DNA from: Bacteroidales bacterium
GTDB taxonomy: Bacteria; Bacteroidota; Bacteroidia; Bacteroidales; UBA4181
Assembly: GCA_031260845.1 (NCBI GenBank)
Contig: JAISKR010000211.1
Span: 1-5,700 of the forward strand
Direction: 5' to 3'
Length of the DNA stretch: 5,700 bases
Position 1 is the stretch's first letter, and every line of letters starts with the position of its first letter. The notes beneath the pieces are model-generated. The model did no database searches, was not told where the DNA came from, and worked only from the letters and a program-made list of their open reading frames with translations. Positions 1 to 5,369 of the stretch are shown here, one piece after another. The position numbers were made by a program, and so were the translations under genes.

Positions 1-5
1 AGCAC

Positions 6-35
6 AACTTTTCAACTAAAAAATGTTGTAAAGTT
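6..35. repeat. Imperfect inverted repeat (11-base arms) at the left edge
   Basis: AACTTTTCAAC at 6-16 and GTTGTAAAGTT at 25-35 are inverted copies that match at 10 of 11 positions, separated by an 8-base AT-only loop. It could be an operator, part of a mobile-element end, or the hairpin of an upstream transcript. It lacks a T run directly after it, so it is not a standard terminator. Function unknown. Confidence 0.4.
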
Positions 36-39
36 TTAC

Positions 40-64
40 GGAAAGTAATTTTCCATAATTTTTT
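40..64 (+). terminator. Weak terminator-like hairpin
   Basis: GGAAA (40-44) can pair with TTTCC (50-54) across a 5-base loop, and a run of six T follows at 59-64 after a short AT spacer. The stem is only five pairs and the T run is offset, so it may terminate a gene lying left of the window or may be chance in AT-rich DNA. Confidence 0.22.
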
Positions 65-97
65 ATACACAACCAGTATACTACTGGAGATGAATCG

Positions 98-105
98 TAG
101 TTTTG
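98..105 (+). promoter_or_regulatory. TAnnTTTG-like -7 element before the histidine kinase
   Basis: TAGTTTTG at 98-105 fits the Bacteroidota -7 consensus TAnnTTTG exactly and lies 16 bases before the TTG start at 122. I see no TTTG at the expected -33 distance (about 74-77), so the promoter call is weak. If real, transcription would begin around 110-112, leaving almost no leader before the TTG codon. Confidence 0.3.
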
Positions 106-121
106 TAAATTAAATGCTATT

Positions 122-1846
122 TTGTCAAAACAAACTTATACCATAGCGCAGGCATATTTATCAAGCGGTACTTTTTATCTGGACAGAAACCGGTTGCAAG
201 AAGCCAACAGATATTACGAAAGTGCATACAACAAGGCTGTCAGTGCCGGATCACAACGTTTGCAGACCAATTCGCTTTTCGGGTTGAGCAAGGTCAAATT
301 CAGCATGGGCAACTATGATGAAGCGATGATTAACCTGCAAAAATACCGTGAAACGAAAGATTCTCTCTCGAAATTGGATAACCAACAAAATGCGGCTCAG
401 TTGGAAAAACAATACCAGTTTGAACGGGAAGAAAGAACAAAAAACGAGGAAATCAGGTTGCAGATTGAGGCGCAAAACAGATCTATCCGACAGCAAAAAT
501 GGATGGTTTATGCTATTCTGGTCGTATCCGCTATCACCGCTTTGTTGCTGCTGTTTATTTTCAGATGGCGCAACATGAATAAGAAAGCGAATGCCAAATT
601 GACCAAGCAACAGGAAGAAATTTCGCAAGTAAACAAAGAATTGCAGGCGTCATTTAATGAACTGACCGATTACAGGGATCTTTTAGAAGAGAAGGTGAAA
701 ATACAAACCGACAAACTTCGACAAAGCGAACTGCAATTGACCACCCTCAGCGATAACCTGCCGGGCGGATGTATTTACCGTAAAATTTTGTCAACCGACG
801 GAACTTCCCGTATTTCTTATATCAGCAACACTTCAAAGCGATGGATGGGCGTTGCGCCGGAAGATATTAAACGCGACGTCAACTTGTTTTACCAACTCAT
901 TCATCCGGATGATTTAAAAGTAAAATTACGCATGGAAGAAGAAAGCATACAAAATATGACGGCTTATTCCTGCGAATTTAGAGTCAACAAAGACGGCAAA
1001 GAGATTTGGCTGTTGGAATCAGGAACGCCATACAAGAATGGCGACCAGATACTTATGGATGCTATTGCTGTGGATATATCCGACCAGAAAGAAATTGAAG
1101 CGGAATTGATTCGCGCACGGCAGCAATCCGAACGGTCGGACAGGCTCAAATCGACTTTTTTGGCAAATATGTCGCATGAAATACGTACCCCGATGAACGG
1201 TATTGTCGGCTTTCTGTCGTTCTTGGAACAGGACAATATCACGGCTGAAAAGCGACAGTTTTATATCAAAGTGATACGCAGCAATGTGGAACAACTCTTG
1301 CAGTTAATCGGCGACATTATTGACATATCCAAAATGGATACGCAACAGTTGTCGCTTCACCCTGTATCGTTCGATTTAAACGCCATGATGGAACAATTGG
1401 AAGTAATGTTTCAGGACATTGTTCACCGAAACGAAAAAAGGGTCGAAGTCATCTTGGACAATCGCGCTTTTGTGACGCCATGCACCATTTTTACCGACCC
1501 CGTTCGCCTTCGTCAGGTGCTAATCAATTTAGTGGCTAATGCCGTGAAATTCACCACCAAGGGCTTTATCCGTTTCGGTTATTCGGTAGGGAAAAGAAGA
1601 AATGAATTGCTGTTGTTTGTGGAAGACACGGGTATTGGTATTCCGGAAGATAAACTGAGTTTGATTTTTGAACGGTTTCAGCAATTGAATAACGATATGC
1701 CCGTAAAAGGGGGTGGCGCCGGTTTAGGCTTGGCTATCTCGAAAAACTTGGTGGAACTGATGGACGGTCATATTTGGGTTGAATCGACAGTGGGCAACGG
1801 TTCTTCCTTTTATTTCACTTTGCCCTATTCATCTCAGGTTGCGTAA
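122..1846 (+). CDS. TPR-PAS sensor histidine kinase, probably 5'-truncated
   Basis: Predicted membrane sensor kinase of 574 residues that would autophosphorylate and pass phosphate to a partner response regulator not in this window. Order: two TPR-like units (about 6-40 and 46-80), a charged coiled coil (84-126), one transmembrane helix (about 127-147) followed by a basic RWRNMNKK stretch that places the C-terminus in the cytoplasm, a second coiled coil (155-205), a PAS/PAC domain (about 209-320), HisKA with SHEIRTP (351-357, phospho-acceptor His352), then HATPase with N-box Asn469/Asn473, F-box FERF (516-519), DTGIGI (502-507) and GGAGLGLAI (531-539). All catalytic motifs look intact, and there is no receiver domain. 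Odd: the start is a TTG, an in-frame stop lies at 98-100, no ATG occurs in frame until 305 (residue 62), and the signal peptide and further TPRs usual for such kinases are absent. The gene end overlaps the next start. Kinase class is certain; start and full function are not. Confidence 0.82.
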   Translation: MSKQTYTIAQAYLSSGTFYLDRNRLQEANRYYESAYNKAVSAGSQRLQTNSLFGLSKVKFSMGNYDEAMINLQKYRETKDSLSKLDNQQNAAQLEKQYQFEREERTKNEEIRLQIEAQNRSIRQQKWMVYAILVVSAITALLLLFIFRWRNMNKKANAKLTKQQEEISQVNKELQASFNELTDYRDLLEEKVKIQTDKLRQSELQLTTLSDNLPGGCIYRKILSTDGTSRISYISNTSKRWMGVAPEDIKRDVNLFYQLIHPDDLKVKLRMEEESIQNMTAYSCEFRVNKDGKEIWLLESGTPYKNGDQILMDAIAVDISDQKEIEAELIRARQQSERSDRLKSTFLANMSHEIRTPMNGIVGFLSFLEQDNITAEKRQFYIKVIRSNVEQLLQLIGDIIDISKMDTQQLSLHPVSFDLNAMMEQLEVMFQDIVHRNEKRVEVILDNRAFVTPCTIFTDPVRLRQVLINLVANAVKFTTKGFIRFGYSVGKRRNELLLFVEDTGIGIPEDKLSLIFERFQQLNNDMPVKGGGAGLGLAISKNLVELMDGHIWVESTVGNGSSFYFTLPYSSQVA

Positions 1847-2943
1847 TGTATCACGTCGTTGCTTCGATTCTTCAAAACACAGTAATTATAACGTCATTTG
1901 TATTGGTAATGATGCTGTTGATAGAATATGTCAATGTCAACACCAAAGGCAAATGGGTGACACGCTTTCAGGGTTCGGGCTTTCGCCAACTTCTGCTGGC
2001 TGCTTTGTTGGGGGTGATACCCGGCTGTTTGGGCGGTTTCGTCGTCGTTTCCCTGTTTACGCACAATATCGTCAGTTTTGGCGCGTTGGTCACCTGCCTG
2101 ATAGCCTCTTTTGGCGACGAAGCCTTTGCCATGCTGGCTATTCTGCCGAAAGAAGCGCTCATTCTATCGGCTATTCTCTTTGTGATAGCCATCGTAACCG
2201 GTCTTGTGACTGATTTTTTTGTGAAAAAATTCCCTACGCCTTTTGATTCCGAACACTTTGTCATTCATGATTCCGACAAGCACAGCCATTCCGATATTCG
2301 CGGCAACTGGCGCACGAACCTGCAACACGTCACTTTTGAAAGGGCGCTGCTGATTACCGGCATCATCGCGTTAATCGTGTTCATCATGATGGGCTGGTTA
2401 GAGCATCAGCACGGTGCAGACGGGGGACACGCAGGGCACAGTCATGACCATGACCACAGTTTTTCGGGCATCCTGCTTCAAGAGCGGTGGTTGAATATCC
2501 TCTTTGCCTGTGTCAGCCTGTTTGCGCTGTTTATAGTCATCACGGTGCACGACCATTTTCTGAAAGAGCATCTTTGGGAACACATTATTAAAAAACATTT
2601 GCCCAAAATCTTTTTGTGGACATTGGGCGTGCTGACCGTTCTGAGTTTCGGTCAGTATTTCATGGACATTGGCGAATGGGTGGAACGGAATCCGGGATAT
2701 ATGCTGGCTTTGGCGATTTTGATAGGATTGATACCGGAATCGGGTCCCCATTTGGTGTTTATCACCCTGTTTGCTTCGGGCGCCATCCCTTTCAGCGTGT
2801 TGCTTGCCAATTCCATTGTGCAGGAAGGTCATGCAGGGCTTCCCTTGCTGGCAGAGTCGAAAAAAGGCTTTCTTTGCATGAAACTCATTTCCGTAGCCGT
2901 AGGTCTGCTTGCCGGTTTAGCGGGCTATGTCATCGGTTTTTAA
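1846..2943 (+). CDS. Putative 10-TM manganese/heavy-metal exporter (ArsP_2-like)
   Basis: Integral inner-membrane protein of 365 residues resembling the family annotated as putative manganese transporter or 10-TM heavy-metal exporter (Pfam ArsP_2), recognised from its overall pattern and its N-terminal NTVIITSFVLVMMLLIEYVN. About ten hydrophobic segments are visible (roughly 11-29, 48-70, 75-98, 103-125, 166-184, 214-234, 253-271, 284-300, 301-325, 342-364). Two loops are rich in histidine: 137-148, and 187-204 with HSHDHDH. Residues 54-98 and 292-336 align without gaps around LxGxIP and end in LA, suggesting an internally duplicated fold; Asp91/Glu92 in the first copy and Glu298, His302, Glu327 and His329 in the second are candidate metal ligands. 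The ATG shares its A with the kinase stop (TAATG), supporting this start and translational coupling. The substrate is inferred from the family only; arsenic or another divalent metal is possible. Confidence 0.75.
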   Translation: MYHVVASILQNTVIITSFVLVMMLLIEYVNVNTKGKWVTRFQGSGFRQLLLAALLGVIPGCLGGFVVVSLFTHNIVSFGALVTCLIASFGDEAFAMLAILPKEALILSAILFVIAIVTGLVTDFFVKKFPTPFDSEHFVIHDSDKHSHSDIRGNWRTNLQHVTFERALLITGIIALIVFIMMGWLEHQHGADGGHAGHSHDHDHSFSGILLQERWLNILFACVSLFALFIVITVHDHFLKEHLWEHIIKKHLPKIFLWTLGVLTVLSFGQYFMDIGEWVERNPGYMLALAILIGLIPESGPHLVFITLFASGAIPFSVLLANSIVQEGHAGLPLLAESKKGFLCMKLISVAVGLLAGLAGYVIGF

Positions 2944-2945
2944 AC

Positions 2946-3512
2946 TTATCCTTTCAGGAAATTCTCAATGATGATTTCGCCCTGTGGCGTGAGCACCGAT
3001 TCGGGATGAAACTGCACGCCCCGCACATCATATTTGGTGTGAGTCAGCGCCATAATGTTGCCAACGTCGTCAACGGCGGTGATGCGAAGGTCGGCGGGAA
3101 GACCTTCGCGGTTCACAATCCACGAGTGGTATCGTCCGGCGTCGATGCGGGCGGGCAAGCCGGCAAAGAGCGGGTCGGGCACGATGACGTTCACAGGGGT
3201 GGCAATGCCGTGATACACCTCGCCCATGTTGTGCAACGTGCCGCCAAACGCCTCGCCGATAGCCTGCAAACCAAGGCACACCCCGAAAATGCTCTTCATC
3301 GGCGCATATTGCCTGATGAGAGGCAGCAACACACCGGCTTCCGACGGTATGCCCGGTCCGGGCGACAGGATGATTTTATCGTAATCCGCCACCTCTTCCA
3401 ACGCTATTTTGTCGTTGCGCACCACCGTCACGTTCTTGTACCCCAACTTGCGCACCGCGTGTACAAGATTGTAGGTGAACGAATCGTAATTATCGAAAAC
3501 TAATATCTTCAT
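2946..3512 (-). CDS. trpG: Anthranilate synthase component II (glutamine amidotransferase)
   Basis: Class I glutamine amidotransferase subunit of 188 residues, a normal full length. It hydrolyses glutamine and passes ammonia to TrpE, which aminates chorismate to anthranilate in the cytoplasm. Visible motifs: DNYDSFTYNLV (7-17), the oxyanion segment LSPGPG (49-54), the nucleophile elbow GVCLG with Cys79, and FHPES with catalytic His169 and Glu171. The residue after GVCLG is Leu82 where related enzymes usually have His; the catalytic triad itself is complete. It lies 168 bases downstream of trpE on the same strand, so it is probably in the same transcript and under the same attenuator; no clear separate promoter is seen in the gap. 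Its stop is two bases from the convergent exporter stop, so no trpD follows. PabA, or a dual role in folate synthesis, cannot be excluded, since some species share one subunit. Confidence 0.93.
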   Translation of the reverse strand: MKILVFDNYDSFTYNLVHAVRKLGYKNVTVVRNDKIALEEVADYDKIILSPGPGIPSEAGVLLPLIRQYAPMKSIFGVCLGLQAIGEAFGGTLHNMGEVYHGIATPVNVIVPDPLFAGLPARIDAGRYHSWIVNREGLPADLRITAVDDVGNIMALTHTKYDVRGVQFHPESVLTPQGEIIIENFLKG

Positions 3513-3680
3513 GAATGTATTGATTAAGCATAAAATTGACAGTTGACAATTGACAATGAAAAACCATTAAGAATAAATCAATGTATCACTATCGTATCGC
3601 AACTGTATCACTATCGTATCGCACATATAACTATCTATAACAACTGTATAACTATTGTATAACAACTGTATAACCTGTAT
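3513..3680. other. Repeat-filled spacer between trpE and trpG
   Basis: This 168-base gap codes for nothing I can recognise. It holds a triplicated 7-base repeat (3536-3556) near trpG and a degenerate 11/22-base tandem array (3583-3685) that reaches into the trpE stop codon region. No TAnnTTTG promoter reading into trpG and no terminator hairpin with a T run was seen, so read-through from trpE to trpG is likely. Confidence 0.6.
3536..3556. repeat. Three tandem copies of TTGACAR
   Basis: TTGACAG (3536-3542), TTGACAA (3543-3549) and TTGACAA (3550-3556) follow head to tail without a gap. The repeat lies in the trpE-trpG transcript leader 20 to 45 bases before the trpG start. Its role is unknown; it may be a slippage-prone low-complexity repeat. 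Confidence 0.85.
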
Positions 3681-3685
3681 TTACT
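3583..3685. repeat. Degenerate 22-base tandem repeat built of 11-base halves
   Basis: Two nearly identical 22-base units (3583-3604, 3605-3626) start GTATCACTATC and continue GTATCGCA. They are followed by a second subtype: a 19-base unit (3627-3645), a 22-base unit (3646-3667) of GTATAACTATT plus GTATAACAACT, and a partial unit (3668-3685) that runs over the trpE stop codon at 3681-3683. Each unit divides into two related 11-base halves with consensus close to GTATNACTATY. No unique spacers separate units, so it is not a CRISPR array. Confidence 0.85.
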
Positions 3686-5084
3686 GCCAATTCCCCAACG
3701 CCAAATCAATCGCTTTTCTTAGCGCTTCGAGTTTGTTATTCACTTCTTTGAGTTCGCTTTCGGGATTGCTTTTGGCAACGATGCCCGCGCCTGCCTGAAA
3801 ATAGAGTTTATTGTTGCGGCTCAGGAATGAACGGATGGTAATTGCCTGATTGATATTGCCGTCGAAGCCGATATAGCCGATGCAACCGCCGTAGATACTG
3901 CGCGGACGTTGTTCAATCTCGTCAATCAACTGCATTGCCCGCACTTTCGGGGCGCCCGACAGCGTACCTGCCGGAAAAGTATCGGCAAACAAGCGGATAC
4001 GGTTGGTATCGTCGCTTACTGTCCCTGTCACCCGCGACACCAAATGGATGACGTGCGAATAAAACTGCACTTCCTTGAAAGATTTCACTTCCACACCGGT
4101 GGCATTGCGGCTGAGGTCGTTGCGGGCAAGGTCAACCAGCATCACGTGTTCGGCATTTTCCTTCGGGTCGTTGAGCAACTGCCGCGCCAATTCCTCGTCT
4201 TTCGCATCGTCGCCGGTGCGGTGAAACGTGCCTGCTATCGGGTCGATGGTCGCCTTGTCGCCTTCCACCTTCACGTGGGTTTCGGGCGAAGAGCCAAAAA
4301 TACGATACGAGCCGAAGTCAAAATAAAACAGGTAGGGCGATGGATTGATGGAACGAAGGGCGCGATATACCTTAAAATCGTCGCCTTTGAAACCCTGCTC
4401 GAAGCGCCGAGAGAGGACAATCTGAAACACGTCGCCGCGCAGGCAGTGTGCGATGCCCTTCTCAACAAATCCCTTGTACTGCTCGTCGGTGATGGGCGAG
4501 GTCACTTCCCCCTGTATGCTGAAATGGTATGAGGGGAAATTGCGGCTTTCCAACACTGCTATCAGGTCGTTCATTTTGCTTTCCTGCCCTTCGCAGAGGT
4601 TCTCGGTGATGGTCATCTGGTTGTGCAGATGGTCGATGGCAATCACAAAACGGTAAAGGATATAGGTCATTTCGGGCAGGTTGCCGATTTCCTCGTCCCC
4701 GTTGCTCACGGGGATATGCTCGAAATAACGCACGGCGTCGTAGGCGGTGTAGCCGAAAAAACCGTTCAACTTGCTTTTCTCGCCGCTCACCTCGAAATTG
4801 TGAACAAAATCGTTCAGGGCGTTTTCCACGCTGAGCGAGTCGTCGATGGTGCGCACTTCGAGGCTGCCGTCGGGATATTGCTCGGTGCTTTTGTACTGCT
4901 TGACGCTGAAACGCGCCAGCGGCTCAATCCCGATGAACGAATAACTGTTGTCCATGGCGTGGTAGTCGGAACTTTCCAGCAATGCCGACTCGGGATACAT
5001 ATCCCGCACTTTCAGATAAATGCTGACCGGCGTTTGTGTGTCAATCAGTTGCGTTTGAGCGATGGTTTGAATCTTTGTTTTCAT
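3681..5084 (-). CDS. trpE: Anthranilate synthase component I
   Basis: Chorismate-utilising catalytic subunit of 467 residues, the usual length for TrpE. With TrpG it converts chorismate and glutamine-derived ammonia to anthranilate, the first committed step to tryptophan. The N-terminal domain carries LLESS (35-39), matching the Trp feedback-binding segment, and NPSPYLF (247-253) supplies the other part of that site. The chorismate-binding domain shows PIAGT (282-286; Ala rather than the Lys typical of PabB, which favours TrpE), the helix with EHVMLVDLARND (312-323), SGAPK (376-380) and GAGIVAKSNPESE (432-444). The ATG at 5084 follows an AT-rich stretch without a Shine-Dalgarno, as in Bacteroidota. 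It is first in an operon with trpG and is preceded by a terminator hairpin and a Trp-rich leader peptide, so transcription should fall when charged tRNA-Trp is plentiful. No broken or missing motif was noticed. Confidence 0.96.
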   Translation of the reverse strand: MKTKIQTIAQTQLIDTQTPVSIYLKVRDMYPESALLESSDYHAMDNSYSFIGIEPLARFSVKQYKSTEQYPDGSLEVRTIDDSLSVENALNDFVHNFEVSGEKSKLNGFFGYTAYDAVRYFEHIPVSNGDEEIGNLPEMTYILYRFVIAIDHLHNQMTITENLCEGQESKMNDLIAVLESRNFPSYHFSIQGEVTSPITDEQYKGFVEKGIAHCLRGDVFQIVLSRRFEQGFKGDDFKVYRALRSINPSPYLFYFDFGSYRIFGSSPETHVKVEGDKATIDPIAGTFHRTGDDAKDEELARQLLNDPKENAEHVMLVDLARNDLSRNATGVEVKSFKEVQFYSHVIHLVSRVTGTVSDDTNRIRLFADTFPAGTLSGAPKVRAMQLIDEIEQRPRSIYGGCIGYIGFDGNINQAITIRSFLSRNNKLYFQAGAGIVAKSNPESELKEVNNKLEALRKAIDLALGNWQ

Positions 5085-5114
5085 CTTATTTTTAATTATT
5101 TAATTGTTTGCTAT

Positions 5115-5149
5115 AAAAAATCAGGGCTGTCGTGTGTGCGACAGCCCTG
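5115..5149 (-). terminator. trp attenuator terminator hairpin
   Basis: On the minus strand CAGGGCTGTCG (5149-5139) pairs perfectly over 11 bp with CGACAGCCCTG (5132-5122) across the loop CACACA. After one A comes a run of six T (5120-5115). This is a textbook intrinsic terminator placed 30 bases before the trpE start, so it must be conditional rather than the end of an operon. Confidence 0.95.
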
Positions 5150-5193
5150 TTGATATTTTTGAATCTGCAAAGTTCATGCAATGGCGCTGCCGC
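5138..5193 (-). promoter_or_regulatory. Predicted antiterminator pairing in the trp leader
   Basis: GCGGCAGCGCC (5193-5183), directly after the leader stop codon, can pair with GGGCTGTCGC (5147-5138), which is most of the 5' arm of the terminator. The helix has ten pairs with one G-U and one bulged G (5185). Forming it would prevent the terminator. A ribosome waiting at the Trp codons leaves this segment free, whereas one at the stop codon (5196-5194) would cover it. The pairing is seen in the sequence; the switching is inferred from the classical model. Confidence 0.8.
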
Positions 5194-5234
5194 TCACAAT
5201 CGGGAAATTGTCAGTTGCCACCACCAGAACTTGC
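5167..5234 (-). promoter_or_regulatory. Predicted alternative leader helix covering the Trp codons
   Basis: GCAAGTTC (5234-5227) pairs with GAACTTTGC (5175-5167) with one bulged T. After a 2x2 internal loop, GTGGTGGC (5224-5217) pairs with GCCATTGC (5185-5178), including three G-U pairs. The 5' side contains the three Trp codons; the 3' side shares only 5185-5183 with the antiterminator segment. It corresponds to the 1:2 helix of classical attenuators and would exist mainly when the leader is not being translated. Confidence 0.55.
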
Positions 5235-5253
5235 TTACAGACGTTTTAGACAT
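5194..5253 (-). CDS. trpL: trp leader peptide with three tandem Trp codons
   Basis: A 19-codon reading frame, MSKTSVSKFWWWQLTISRL, with ATG at 5253-5251 and TGA at 5196-5194. Three consecutive TGG codons (5226-5218) act as the sensor: low charged tRNA-Trp stalls the ribosome there. The antiterminator segment begins at the base after the stop codon, and the terminator lies 44 bases further on. The start is about 27 bases after the -7 element, so the untranslated leader is short. Translation is inferred from this arrangement and the Trp run, which are very unlikely to coincide by chance upstream of trpE. The peptide probably has no function beyond being translated. Confidence 0.93.
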   Translation of the reverse strand: MSKTSVSKFWWWQLTISRL

Positions 5254-5279
5254 GATTATTTATTCAATTAATACGGCGG

Positions 5280-5311
5280 CAAATGTAGAAAGAATTTTCG
5301 AATCCTGCAAA
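5280..5311 (-). promoter_or_regulatory. Bacteroidota-type promoter of the trp leader
   Basis: On the minus strand TTTG (5311-5308) and TACATTTG (5287-5280) match the -33 TTTG and -7 TAnnTTTG elements of the primary sigma factor of Bacteroides, with 20 bases between them. Transcription would begin near 5275-5270, about 20 bases before the leader ATG. A long T-rich pyrimidine tract lies directly upstream of the -33 element and may act like an UP element (inference). Confidence 0.8.
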
Positions 5312-5367
5312 AAAAAGTAAAAAAAAGATAAAAAGGGTGAAAAGGATAAAGGGGGAAAGGGGGGAAA
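5309..5367. repeat. Almost pure purine tract between transposase and trp promoter
   Basis: Over 59 bases of the + strand only four pyrimidines occur, all T, at 5318, 5329, 5338 and 5347. The trp-proximal part is A-rich; the transposase-proximal part has G runs at 5335-5337, 5351-5355 and 5359-5364. It is low-complexity DNA of unknown role, and the minus-strand complement adjoins the -33 element of the trp promoter. Confidence 0.85.
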
Positions 5368-5369
5368 CG

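Noticed and set aside
1..110. Open + strand frame from position 3 to 110 as the missing N-terminus of the kinase
   Set aside because: The translation is not TPR-like, has no signal peptide pattern, and joining it would need a frameshift; the region looks non-coding and AT-rich.
114..146. ATG at 114 as the kinase start
   Set aside because: It is in a different frame and ends at a TAG after ten codons, so it cannot start the kinase without a frameshift.
1779..2213. + strand open frame overlapping the kinase end and exporter start
   Set aside because: Out of frame with both; Arg/Cys/Ser-rich translation without a domain.
2616..3503. Long + strand open frame across the exporter 3' end and antisense to trpG
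   Set aside because: It overlaps two clearly recognised genes, its translation shows no family motif and is rich in Arg, His and Gly as expected from reading GC-rich genes in the wrong frame.
3583..3685. CRISPR array
   Set aside because: Repeats abut each other with no unique spacers, units are too short and degenerate, and there is no cas gene.
3909..4532. + strand open frame antisense to trpE
   Set aside because: Lies wholly inside trpE, which has all its motifs; the translation has no recognisable domain.
4623..5153. + strand open frame over the trpE 5' end and the leader
   Set aside because: Antisense shadow of trpE that also crosses the terminator hairpin; no independent start region or motif.
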